From Flammula alnicola (taxonomy: Eukaryota; Basidiomycota; Agaricomycetes; Agaricales; Strophariaceae): DNA of 16,385 nucleotides. Under the pieces are notes generated by a model that saw nothing but the letters and a program-made list of their open reading frames with translations, searched no databases and was not told where the DNA came from. The position numbers and the translations under genes are program-made. Below, one piece after another: positions 7,055 to 16,385 of this stretch. The stretch spans positions 1-16,385 of the forward strand of contig JADNRV010000712.1 of the NCBI GenBank assembly GCA_015499995.1. Direction: 5' to 3'. Every line of letters starts with the position of its first letter. Positions within the stretch are counted from its first letter, which is position 1.

Positions 7055-9041
7055 TTCCAGGTTTTATTGGTGGTCAATTCAATTATGTTGGGTTCATTTT
7101 GGTTGCTAATATTAATTTTATCAGACATGGTCCATTGCCAAATGTCTGGGACTGATGCCGATGCCGATGCCGACTCACCAGGTCTCGGCACCCTGAGAAA
7201 TTTAATATAGATCATATTTAGATTAATTTAATCAGACACAGTGCATTCCCAAACATCACTGACTGCTAGTGCCAGTGCCGACTCATGGGACATCCCCCAG
7301 CAGCTGATTCATTTTTTTCCAGGTTGTATTGATGTTTAATTGAATGACATTCTGGTCATTTGATTGCAAATGCGTCTAATATGAATTTAATCAGATGTGG
7401 TCCAATCCCCCGTGTCTCTAACTGGTGCCGATGCCGATGCCGACTCACAGAGAACCTCTCGGCACCCTGATATATTGTTCTCCAGCCTTTATTGTTATTC
7501 AATTGACTCACGTTCTGGCCATTTTAGTCGTAAATGCGTCTAATATTAATTTAATCAGACATGGTCCATTCACGAGCATCTTTAACTGTTGCCGATGCCG
7601 ATTCCGATCCACAGAGAACCTCTCGGCACCCTGATATATTTTTTCCAGCCTTTATTGTTGTTCAATTGATTCATGTTCTAGTCATTTTGGTCACAAATGC
7701 ATCTAATACTAATTTAATCGGACGTGAGCCATTCCCGAGCATCTCTAACTGGTGCCGATGCCGATGCCGACTCACAGAGAACCTCTCGGCGCCCTGATAT
7801 ATTTTTGCCAGCCTTTATTGTTGTTCAATTGATTCACATTTTGGTCATTTTGGTCGTAAAGGCATCTAATCTGAAGTTAATCAGACATGGTCCATTCACG
7901 AGCATCTTTAACTGGTGCCGATTCCAATGCCGACCCACCAGACACTTCTCGGCACTCCAATATATTTTTTCCAGCCTTTAATTGCTGTTCAATTGAATGT
8001 TATTCTGGTCATTTTAGTCACAAATGTATCTAATACTAATTTAATCGGACGTGAGCCATTCCCGAGCATCTCTAACTGGTGCTGATGCTGATGCCGACTC
8101 ACAGAGAACCTCTCGGCACCCTGATATATTGTTTTCCAGTTTTTATTGTTATTCAATTGACTCACGTTCTGGCCATTTTAGTCGTAAATGCATCTAATAT
8201 TAATTTAATCAGATATGGTCCATTCACGAGCATCTTTAACTGTTGCCGATGCCGATTCCGACCCACAGAGAACTTCTCAGCACCCTGATATATTTTTTCC
8301 AGCCTTTATTGTTGTTCAATTGATTCATGTTCTGGTCATTTTGGTCGCAAATGCATCTAATACTAATTTAATCGGATGTGAGCCATTCCCGAGCATCTCT
8401 AACTGGTGCCGATGCCGATGCCGACTCACAGAGAACCTCTCGGCACTCTGACATATTTTTTCCAGCCTTTAATTGCTGTTCAATTGACTTACATTCTGGC
8501 CATGTTAGTCGCAAATGCATCTAATATTAATTTAATCAGACGTGAGCCATTCCCGAGCATTTCTAACTGGTGCCAATGCCGATTCCGACTCACAGAGAAC
8601 CTCTCGGCACTCCCATATTTTTTTCCGGGACTTTATTGCTGTTCAATGGACTTACGTTCCAGCCATGTTAGTCGCAAATGCATCTAATATTAATTTAATC
8701 AGACGTGAGCCATTCCCGAGCATCTCTGACTAGTGTTAGTGCCGATGCCGACTCACCAGACACCTCTCACCATCCCAATACATATTTTTGCAGGTGGTAT
8801 CTATGTTCAATTGACTCATGTTCTGGACATTTTAGTCGCAAATGAATCTAATATTAATTTAATCAGACGTGAGCCATTCCCGAGCATCTCTGACTGGTGC
8901 CAGTGCCAATGCCGACTCACAGGACACCTCTCGGCACCCTGATTTTTTTTTCTGGCCTTTATGGATATTCAATTGAATCATGTTCTGGTCATTTTGGTGA
9001 TAAATACATCTAATCTTAATGTAATCACCAGATGTGATCCA
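7055..9041 (+). repeat. left-arm array, about 12 units of ~163 bp
   Basis: Units are marked by GCCGACTC-like cores near 7169, 7276, 7441, 7605, 7768, 7930, 8095, 8260, 8423, 8587, 8748 and 8911. Spacing is 161-165 bp except the shortened second unit (107 bp). Each unit has one to three GCCGAT hexamers, an inverted pair GGTGCCGA/TCGGCACC, an AT-rich stretch with TTTATTG.TGTTCAATTGA and an AATTTAATCAGAC block. A 654-bp higher-order copy relates 7425-7634 to 8079-8288. The frames crossing the units share one repeated peptide and are artefacts of the repeat. Confidence 0.92.
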
Positions 9042-9656
9042 TTTCTATGTCTTTCTGACATACCTATACTGATTTTGACTTATACAGTACCACTCTCTCA
9101 TCCTCAGCATGAGATGGAGGTCATCAGTTCATAGTCTCAACTGAGATTCAGGCTTCCCATATAATAATTATGGATAATCATACCCTTTTCATTTGCAAAT
9201 CTTGTATACCTGCCAATGAACTTCAAGACATGATCAGCTAAACGACACCCTTCTTGATAGATAGGACTTGCAATAGCAAGCCTTGAATTCATCTTGGAAC
9301 TTTTGCTCCCCACTAAGCTTTATGGCTTTTTTCAGAGATATAATATCAGATATAAACATTGGAAAGTGTGCCGTAGTTAACTTATTAGTTGCAGATAGCC
9401 AACAGACATGTCAAAGTAAGTCAATTTCGCATTTTTGGGACTCCTCCACTTTTTTTCTCTGTATCATTTCTACTACTCATATTAAGGCAATCTGTGATTA
9501 TTTGCCAATTGGCCATATTTAATAAAATGCTGTCCGACTGAATGCCAGTCAGGCTATTATACAAAATACTGATTGGCCTTTAATTATCTCCAATTCAGTC
9601 ATATACAGCCAATAACGAGTACCGGCACCAGCCAGACAAGTGCAGGAGGAGACTGT
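9042..9656. other. unique centre of the foldback element
   Basis: This is the only stretch of the element not repeated in the other arm. It has one small open frame (9283-9522, 79 codons from ATG, cysteine-rich, no recognised domain, no DDE/D signature) that I do not call a gene. From about 9502 to 9620 it becomes similar to the GCCGAT-rich segment near the right end. Confidence 0.6.
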
Positions 9657-11060
9657 GTCCAATTAAATTAATATTAGATGCATTTTCGACCAAAATGACC
9701 ATAATGTGATTCAATTAAACATAAATATAACCTGGACAAAATTTAATGGGGTGCTGAAAGGTTCTCTATGAGTCGGCATTGGCATTGGCACCAGTCAGAG
9801 ATACTCGGAAATGGATCACATCTGATTAAATTTATATTAGATGGATTCACAACCAAATTGGCCAGAACGTGAGTCAATTGAACGTAGATACCACCTGCAA
9901 AAATATGTATTGGGATGGCGAGGTGTTTGGTGAGTCGGCATCGGCACTGGCACCAGTCAGAGATGTTCTGGAATGGCTCACGTCTGATTAAATTAATATT
10001 AGATGCATTTGCGACTAACATGGCTGGAACGTAAGTCCATTGAACAGCAATAAAGTCCCGGAAAAAAATATGGGAGTGCCGAGAGGTTCTCTGTGAGTCG
10101 GAATCGGCATTGGCACCAGTTAGAGATGCTCGGGAATGGCTCACGTCTGATTAAATTAATATTAGATGCATTTGCGACTAACATGGCCAGAATGTAAGTC
10201 AATTGAACAGCAATTAAAGGCTGGAAAAAATATGTCAGAGTGCCGAGAGGTTCTCTGTGAGTCGGCATCGGCATCGGCACCAGTTAGAGATGCTCGGGAA
10301 TGGCTCACGTCCGATTAAATTAATATTAGATACATTTGTGACTAAAATGACCAGAATAACATTCAATTGAACAGCAATTAAAGGCTGGAAAAAATATATT
10401 GGAGTGCCGAGAGGTGTCTGGTGGGTCGGCATTGGATTCGGCACCAGTTAAAGATGCTCGTGAATGGACCATGTCTGATTAAATTCAGATTAGATGCATT
10501 TACGACCAAAATGACCAAAATGTGAATCAATTGAACAGCAATAAAGTCCCCAAAAAATATATCAGAGTGCTGAGAGGTTCTCTGTGAGTCGGCATCGGCA
10601 TCGGCACCAGTTAAAGATACTCGTGAATGGACCATGTCTGATTAAATTAATATTAGATGCATTTGCGACCAAAATGACTAGAACATGAATCAATTGAACA
10701 ACAATAAAGGCTGGAAAAAATATATCAGGGTGCCGAGAGGTTCTCTGTGGATCGGAATCGGCATCGGCAACAGTTAAAGATGCTCGTGAATGGACCATGT
10801 CTGATTAAATTAATATTAGACGCATTTACGACTAAAATGGCCAGAACGTGAGTCAATTGAATAACAATAAAGGCTGGAAAACAATATATCAGGGTGCCGA
10901 GAGGTTCTCTGTGAGTCGGCATCGGCATCGGCACCAGTTAGAGACACGGGGGATTGGACCACATCTGATTAAATTCATATTAGATGCATTTGCAATTAAT
11001 ATTAGATACATTTTTGACTACAATGACCAGAATGTGATGACTGAATATAAATATAACTTG
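9657..11060 (-). repeat. right-arm array, 8 units of ~163 bp, inverted
   Basis: The same unit family runs on the minus strand, with cores near 9772, 9932, 10096, 10259, 10423, 10586, 10749 and 10913. Units correspond in mirrored order to the left-arm units near 7441, 7605, 7768 and 7930 and then 8423, 8587, 8748 and 8911. Left units near 8095 and 8260 have no partner. The stretch 9999-10280 matches 8406-8687 at 281 of 282 bases by my reading. Confidence 0.92.
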
Positions 11061-11064
11061 CATA

Positions 11065-11275
11065 AATGCTGATCGGCCTATGCTGACAGCCGATCGGCCA
11101 TATGCCGGTCAGCCTATTCTACAAAATGCCGATCAGACACATGCCAATCAGTCTAATGCTGAATCCCGATTGGACAAATGCTGATTGGCCTATTTTAATA
11201 AAATGCTGGTCGGCCTATTTATTTATTGCCAATCACCCATATAATACATAGTACATGATTATAGTATTCACTGCC
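11065..11275. repeat. GCCGAT/ATCGGC-rich spacer of the right arm
   Basis: Irregularly spaced copies of GCCGATCGGC and variants (GCCGGTCAGC, GCTGATTGGC, GCCAATCAG) alternate with AT-rich words such as TATT.TACAAAATG. The left arm has only a reduced counterpart (6900-7020), so the element is asymmetric here. The centre holds a direct relative: 9544-9573 and 11104-11133 agree at 25 of 30 bases. Confidence 0.7.
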
Positions 11276-11420
11276 GATGTAATTTAGTGTCCACCGGCAC
11301 TGCCGATTTAATTTTATCGGGCCCATTGCGCATTTACAAATATGTATTAGGTTGCTAGATCATATTATACAGTATAATGTATACTACCTATTAATAATTG
11401 TATACACTACATTATTCACC

Positions 11421-11501
11421 GGTTCAGCGAATTCGCTGAATCCACATCACACGGCACACTGTATACGTTCGCTGTACCATATCATACGGTACACTGTAAC
11501 A
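11421..11501 (-). repeat. right terminal inverted repeat of foldback element
   Basis: Partner of 6732-6812, 94% identical. Its copy of the 22-bp palindrome (11421-11442) has one mismatch. Confidence 0.9.
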
Positions 11502-11990
11502 TGCCTACCTGAGTGTTGCGCCTCTTGACTTGGACTACTTCTCACCGCAGCAGTGTAATTCGATGGCGAATGCGATTGGCTCCTGAAGCCGATGTTAGAG
11601 ATAGAACCCATCTTTGACAGAGAAGTCGAGAGAATTCCGCATCACTAATAGAGTCACGCGGTTCTGGTGGGCGCCTATGTGGCCTCGTGGCTAACTTTGT
11701 ATAGATTGTGCAGCAGTTTGTGGGTCAGGCGTGTGAGAGTTTAGAGATTAGAGTTACGCAAACCACGACCGCGTTTGTTCATAAAGCCGACGGGGTTGTT
11801 TCCTCCCCACTCAAACACCTTATTCTCGCGAAACAGCCTGCGGGTCACCCCTACCGTCTACTTACTGTATATTTCTTATGCAATTGCAGGGCGGGAGTCG
11901 CGACGACGGTCAGGCAAGTGTACCTGCTTGCGCCATTTTTTGGGGCCTAGTAGTCAAAGCCTTATACCTCATGTTCAATTTTAGAGAAAT
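11502..11990. other. upstream region of the second GTPase
   Basis: No gene is recognised. Two intron 3'-end-like sites occur: a pyrimidine-rich run with CTTAC ending in TTGCAG at about 11889, and TTCAATTTTAG shortly before the ATG at 11991. Spliced 5'-UTR sequence is therefore likely, but I cannot fix the donors. Open frames here (for example 11708-11950) show no known domain. Confidence 0.4.
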
Positions 11991-12785
11991 ATGGCCTCTC
12001 CGCACAACATTATCGTGTTCGGCGAATCAGGAGCTGGGAAAAGCTCCATCGTCAACATGCTGGTTGGGTCAGACGTAGCGAAGATCTCCAGCCTGGCCAC
12101 AGGATGTACTTTCGAGAGCAACCCCTACGATTTCAACATTGAAGATGTTTTGTTCAAGATACACGATACCGCCGGTCTAGATGAAGGTGAAGCAGGCAGA
12201 GTTCCGAAGATTGAAGCAATCGTGCAGCTATGGAAGCTCCTCAGAGATCTCAAGGACGGTGTCAGCCTTCTGATATTCTGCATGAGGGCCCCAAGAATGA
12301 AAGATTCCCCCAAGAACAACTGGAGTCTCTTCCACGATATCTTGTGCCAAAAGAAAGTACCCATCGTGATCGCTATCACCGGGCTCGAAGGGGAAGAGGT
12401 GATGGACGACTGGTGGGGGCGACGCGAGAACAAGGAAGCCTTTTAGAATTATGAGATGAAACCCTCCGGCTTCGCGTGCATCACGGCATTCAAGGGGAAG
12501 CTTAAGAATGGGACGTATATGCTGCAGGACGAGTACGACGAATCCAAGGGCAAGATGGAGAAATTGATCGTCAACCACCATTTAGAAAACCCATGGCGCG
12601 TCAATAAACTGGAGTGGTTCGAGGATATTTACGAGACCACATACAAGTCTAGGTGGTGCAAGACTATAGAGCATAAAACGAAGGTTGGAGAGGGGCGCAA
12701 GGCAGCACAGCGATTGGTTGATGAGTGCGGGATGTCTTCGGAGGAGGCAGATAGGCTGGGGAAGATGTTCGAAGAAGTGGGTTAG
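11991..12785 (+). pseudogene. AIG1/GIMAP-like P-loop GTPase interrupted by an in-frame TAG
   Basis: The frame from ATG 11991 encodes a GTPase related to the one at 5446-6468. Motifs are Walker A GESGAGKS (residues 11-18), DTAG (59-62) and TGLE (130-133). Codon 152 is TAG (12444-12446). The frame then continues unbroken for 112 more codons to TAG at 12783-12785, still aligning with the paralogue: ITAFKGK here matches VTTTKGK there, and the EEY/DEY segment is also shared. The residue lost is the one after E-x-F in both proteins. The full product would be 264 residues, lacking the long N-terminal leader and C-terminal tail of its relative. Most likely this is a recent nonsense allele. Alternatives are stop readthrough, a sequencing error, or removal of 12399-12446 as a 48-nt intron. 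Confidence 0.75.
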
Positions 12786-13943
12786 CGAGAGGGGGATTCG
12801 AGGAGTTAGTCATGAAGATGGTATGCATGTAACTTACCTACTACCTAGTAGTAGTAGTACATACTCGCTGAGCAACGGGAGCGCATGAGCATCTGAACCG
12901 TTTTCTTATAAACCGGGCCGGACAATAAGCGAAAGGCAGGCCGGATTATCGGCCGAGCCTGGACCGAAGGTTCTGGCCAAATACTTACTGAATATGAATC
13001 AGACTTGCTTTGTGGCAGTCACCTCCGCCTGTTCTTCACACGATTCCTTCTGCACAACGGGGTTTAACGTTTATGGCTGGATCGAAGCTCCTTCCCAAAT
13101 ACTGATTCTCGTCCGAGTGGCCGCGGTCGCTCCTGCATCCCTCAAGTATGTAACTCGTCAGTGGCGCACAAGTGGTGCAGATCGCCACAAATAGGTACGT
13201 ATCCTACTCTCCGGTCTGGAATTACTGTAGGCTGATGTACATACCCAAAACGTTATTTTCAGGATAAGCATCAGGATCTCACATGGGGTACATATTTAGA
13301 TGCATGATAGAAGCCTGCCTTACTCACACTCCGACTGCGTGGTCTTTGGCCAAAGGACCGCCTATATTCTCCCTCCCGTAAGCTTCTTTATGGTCATGGT
13401 ACTCTAAGCCGTATTTTGACTGATCATCAGTCTCATGTCTGGATCTGTCTATGTATGATGTCATTTCCGACGCGTAATCGACAAAAAAACTATCACAACT
13501 GTCATTGAGATATATCGACTAATCGACTGACCCTCTTTCCAGGCTGCTCTACCAGCTTCTAGTATAATCCAGTTTCGGCATGGAGTCGAAGTGCTGATCC
13601 GGAGGCCGCTCAAACATTGCGTGGAAGTTGGAACGGACATTGGATATATGGGTAGACAAAGCACCACACGCTACGTGCTCAATTGAAATTTCTGGTCATC
13701 CATTGCATCATAGCGCTGGAGAATGAAGCCGAAGAATACAATGTGCGATGCTGTCTATATGAAGCTTACTTCCAACAGAGCCAACGACGATACTCCCGAC
13801 CAGGTCCATCCACTTTAACTCACTAGCCACCAGCCAGGTTCTAGCCCCTCAGTGACTGACAAATTTTCGCAGGCTACTCTTCGGGAATGATAACTGGACT
13901 TTTCCAAGTGGGTTGACTTGATAACGAACTTCCTCATTGGCGC
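12786..13943. other. intergenic stretch with splice-like signals, no recognised gene
   Basis: A TAG/TAC microsatellite lies near 12838-12862. Farther on are several good fungal splice sites: GTACGT at 13195 with CAG ending at 13262 (68 bp), a branch-like CTAAT/CTGAC run with TTTCCAG ending at 13542, and TTTTCGCAG ending at 13872. They may belong to 5'-UTR exons of the zinc-finger gene downstream or to a separate short or non-coding transcript. Frames between them are brief (12994-13194 is the longest on this strand) and show no domain. Confidence 0.35.
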
Positions 13944-15074
13944 ATGCATTTCTCGTCAATCCGAGGCGATGAAACCTTCTCGGAGGGCAGAGTGGGTGAG
14001 ACGCGAGCATTCGGTGGAGACAACAATGGGGGTGCTGATATTTCATATCTGATTAGGGCCTTTTTCTGAGGTGGATGCACCTACCTTGGGCTTCCCAGAG
14101 TCGTTTCAGAGAACTGCGCCTCTGGACGACCCAGAGACCATGTCGGATGGTACCTCGAGCTTAACACATCCTTCGCATGTGAATTCCCTAGTGTTTCCTC
14201 AGGAAGAGCCATACGAAGTAGAACGAAATACCTCTATGCCTCGGCGCGTCTCGCGTAGCAGCGTCATGCGTCTCGAGAACATCCTGAATGACGTTTCAAT
14301 TAGCCATCAGCTCCAGCCTCGCTCAAGAAGCCTGGGTCGGTCACCTCTCCAGATGCCCTTGGACGTAGGGCATATAATTTTTTATCTTCAATATTCTTCT
14401 GATATGTGTACTTCTCCAGGTGCTTGAGTCGTCATCTCTCCCCGCCAGTGTCATTGGAAGAAGCCAATCTCCCGATGAAAGCACATTGAGAAAGAAAAAG
14501 GTCAAGATGCACAAGTGTCCAGAATGTCAGAAATATTTTCCTCGGTAAGACCCATGCAATTAAACTCGCTCGTACGAATACCAGTTGATCAAACTTCGAA
14601 TTTGTAGCCCTAGTGGTCTGCGAACGCATATGAACATGCACACCAAAGAGAAGCGTGAGAAACCTGAGCTCTTCCGCCTGTTGAGAGATATTTCTGACAT
14701 CCCTGATCTCTGTAGCATTTAGTTGCAGTTACCCAGGCTGCACACGGGCCTTCTCAGTCGTCTCCAATGCCAAGCGGCATATGCGCACCCATGGGGTGGG
14801 GGTTACTTCCGATGATGGCGAGAATGCCTCAGCTCTATATGTTGTGGGATTCGAAGTGCCAGTCGTGGTTTCACCACCAGACGCGGCAGACGCAACGAAT
14901 CGAAGGGAACCTGTCCGGTTAAGGTGGATACCTTCGGTGGCAGAAGGGAGGCGAGCTAGCACTGCAACATGCTCTCATACAGAGAGTGGTTTAGATCTTT
15001 CCAAGATAAGAGTGCTGGGTAGGTTTTCGCTCGACTCAGACACCGGAAAAGGAAAGATCGTCGGCGAGGGTTGA
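13944..15074 (+). CDS. two-finger C2H2 zinc-finger protein, five exons, 296 aa
   Basis: Exons are 13944-13995, 14057-14364, 14420-14544, 14608-14654 and 14716-15074. The four introns (61, 55, 63 and 61 bp) all run GT..AG and keep phase. Joined, the 891 nt give 296 residues and a TGA. Finger 1 is residues 153-173 (C-x2-C-x12-H-x3-H), finger 2 is 181-203 (C-x4-C-x12-H-x3-H), with a TGEKP-like linker TKEKPF that is created exactly by splicing intron 4. A basic RKKK run precedes the fingers. The N-terminal 150 residues are S/P-rich, and the tail has a VVGFEVP..RLRWIP segment that I recall from this agaricomycete family. A nuclear DNA-binding regulator is inferred; its targets are unknown. ATG 13944 is the first in-frame one after an upstream TGA. 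Exon 1 is the least certain exon. Confidence 0.82.
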
Positions 15075-16241
15075 GAAATGTGCGTAGCTGTATCCTCCGA
15101 CGCCTTGAAGGCTGGCTGGTGTCTTCTAGTGCGCTCCTCGTTTCTTTCCTCTGAAGTGAGCGCTAATCGCTCGGAAATTTTCAGGGCCTAGAAAAATGTT
15201 GAAGCTCGTACATTGCTTCATATCTCACGTATATCTATGCCATCCATGGACACAGGCAATTCGCTTGTTGTCCTATTCATTGGCTATATTTCTGAATTCT
15301 GGTGCTTCATTCTATTTTTTCATTTCCTGTAACAATAGCACTAAAGGGTTGTACAGAGTTAGAGAAGGAGACACGCTGCGGACACAATATATTATATATA
15401 CACGCATACGGACCAATATATACACGCATACGGATCGTATACCAATACATCGCATTATAATCCTATTAACTTCTATCACTCTTTAGTTCGGCATAGATGA
15501 CGGTGGGCGCCCCATTCAAAGACGTCATAAATTGGTTAAAGTTTCGTCACTTGAAGCAGGAAAGTCGCGGAGGTGCAGTTAGTTGTTTCTTTTCACCTAA
15601 GCGCTATTAAACCACACTGCTCTGGAATTAATAGGCACGGGGCTCAGGAGTCACTAAATTATACATAAGTCATTGGTTCCGCTTCGCAGAGAAAATTTGA
15701 CCTCGAAGTCATGGTTCTGCCAGATGAATCAGAGTGGTGAATGTTTTTTCCATGCTGTAATTTTGGTGATGTCATCGCCTCCAGGCCCGCCGTCGGAGAC
15801 ATACGAGTCCTCTTCATACGACTCCAGCTCAGCATTATTTTAGGTTATGTATAGGCTCGCGACAGTCTGCTCACAGAGATAGAAAAACTTCAAAACGGAA
15901 AAGCGAGCTTGTGGCCGAAAGCGGACTGGTCACGAGCCTCGGTTATGTAACGGCCAACGGAACCGCAAGTCTCCGCAAGTTTCCGTTTGGCGAGGAAACA
16001 GTGACAACACGACGGCCAGATTTTCATTTCTTCTTGATCCAACTTGAATGTTTGAACGGGTACTAGTACTGCCATGCATGGCCAACGGTCGTTCCGCATA
16101 TTACGGCGGTCACCGATGCCGTCGTTCCTTCATCGGCGCACCTCGGGCCTAGCTACCGGCGTCTTCAACTGGGCTTACTTTCGACCTCGAGCTGTTGCGT
16201 GGTTTACGCACTAACTGTGAAATCGCTACGCAAGGAACACC
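15075..16241. other. 1.2 kb without a recognisable gene
   Basis: No convincing frame, RNA gene or mobile-element end is seen. The first part is the likely 3' UTR of the zinc-finger gene. A short AT-rich tandem repeat occurs near 15395. The 15890-16099 minus-strand frame and the 15196-15486 plus-strand frame have no known domain. Confidence 0.5.
15395..15434. repeat. two-copy short tandem repeat
   Basis: The unit TATATACACGCATACGGA occurs twice with about 22-bp spacing, in an AT-rich context. Confidence 0.7.
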
Positions 16242-16385
16242 ATGGGCTCAAAAATCTCATTGCCTGTGGTAATTGAGGCTATTGAGCACACTTTCAGAAG
16301 TAGATGCTGTGGACCACTTGTTCATGATCGTATTCACCATCGAACAGCGACAATATTGGCCTTTTGCAACTCATTTTCGCTTGCC
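16242..16385 (+). CDS. open frame at right edge, possibly the N-terminus of an F-box-like protein
   Basis: ATG 16242 opens a frame that stays open for 48 codons to the window end. The peptide has an LPVVIEAIEHTF segment followed by a TATILAFCNSFSLA segment. This loosely resembles the start of agaricomycete F-box-like proteins (LP-x-E-x-I-E-x-I-I-D-H, then a leucine/cysteine helix). No catalytic motif is visible and an intron may lie just ahead. The resemblance is weak and chance is possible. Confidence 0.25.
   Translation, partial: MGSKISLPVVIEAIEHTFRSRCCGPLVHDRIHHRTATILAFCNSFSLA

Larger units (their letters stand above)
6732..11501. mobile_element. foldback (FB-like) element with long tandem-repeat inverted arms
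   Basis: The ends are inverted repeats: 6732-6812 matches the reverse complement of 11421-11501 at 76 of 81 positions, and similarity continues with indels to about 6945/11290. Inside, a plus-oriented array of about 163-bp units (7055-9041) faces a minus-oriented array of the same units (9657-11060) across a 615-bp unique centre. Long inverted arms of tandem subrepeats around a short centre define foldback transposons (Drosophila FB, plant FARE). No transposase is visible, so it is non-autonomous. If the inverted repeat is cut at CAGTG (6737) and CACTG (11496), the flanking dinucleotides are TA on both sides, a Tc1/mariner-type duplication. An 8-bp alternative beside GTTAC (ATACCTTT/ATGCCTAC) matches at only 5 of 8. 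The left arm is about 430 bp longer. Confidence 0.85.

Noticed and set aside
7425..8942. A family of small repeated proteins (MVHSRASLT.., MPMPMPTHREP..)
   Set aside because: They are the same 163-bp DNA unit read through in overlapping frames, with termini shifting from unit to unit and equal numbers in the inverted arm.
9283..9522. Transposase fragment in the foldback centre
   Set aside because: The 79-residue frame has no DDE/D, helix-turn-helix or zinc-finger pattern that I can see.
7055..11060. CRISPR array or centromeric satellite
   Set aside because: Units are about 163 bp without short repeat/spacer alternation, the organism is eukaryotic, and the arrays lie inverted within shared terminal repeats, which fits a mobile element better than a centromere.
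12125..12581. Minus-strand frames opposite the second GTPase
   Set aside because: They are shadows of the GTPase frame, which has a P-loop, DTAG and alignment to its paralogue.
14071..14427. Free-standing 118-aa protein starting at 14071
   Set aside because: The start there is GTG. The stretch is the second exon of the zinc-finger gene, entered from 14057, and its end beyond 14364 is intron.

Overview
The window reads as nuclear DNA of a filamentous basidiomycete, most likely a mushroom-forming agaricomycete. Supporting signs are short introns of 54-63 bp with GT..AG borders, an AIG1/GIMAP-like P-loop GTPase family and a two-finger C2H2 regulator of types I associate with agaricomycetes, a Ty3/gypsy Gag of fungal type, and fungal-style Helitron termini. 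Species cannot be assigned. Mobile and repeated DNA outweighs host genes.

Layout, left to right. (1) 1-1107, minus strand: the N-terminal part of a Ty3/gypsy Gag running off the left edge, with a probable 5' LTR at about 1118-1439. (2) 1658-3198: a very young, TRIM-like non-autonomous LTR element with two 227-bp LTRs differing at one base and a perfect 5-bp target duplication (CCATA). (3) 3204-4579: no gene I can recognise. (4) 4580-5258 and 5259-5392: two non-autonomous Helitrons head to tail, sharing one A|T target, just downstream of a GTPase gene. (5) 5446-6468, minus: an intact GTPase gene. (6) 6732-11501: a 4.77-kb foldback element with terminal inverted repeats, two long inverted arms built of about 163-bp tandem units, and a unique centre. 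(7) 11991-12785, plus: a second, diverged GTPase interrupted by an in-frame TAG. (8) 13944-15074, plus: a five-exon C2H2 zinc-finger gene. (9) 15075-16241: mostly featureless. (10) 16242-16385: an open frame running off the right edge, weakly F-box-like.

The two GTPase genes point away from each other, and the foldback element occupies the whole interval that would hold both promoters. It is the most unusual object here: it has no visible transposase, its arms match unit by unit in mirrored order, and its inner units are almost identical between arms. Both facts suggest recent arm-to-arm copying. Nothing shows that the host genes work in one pathway; the GTPases are paralogues and the zinc-finger gene is probably an independent transcription factor.
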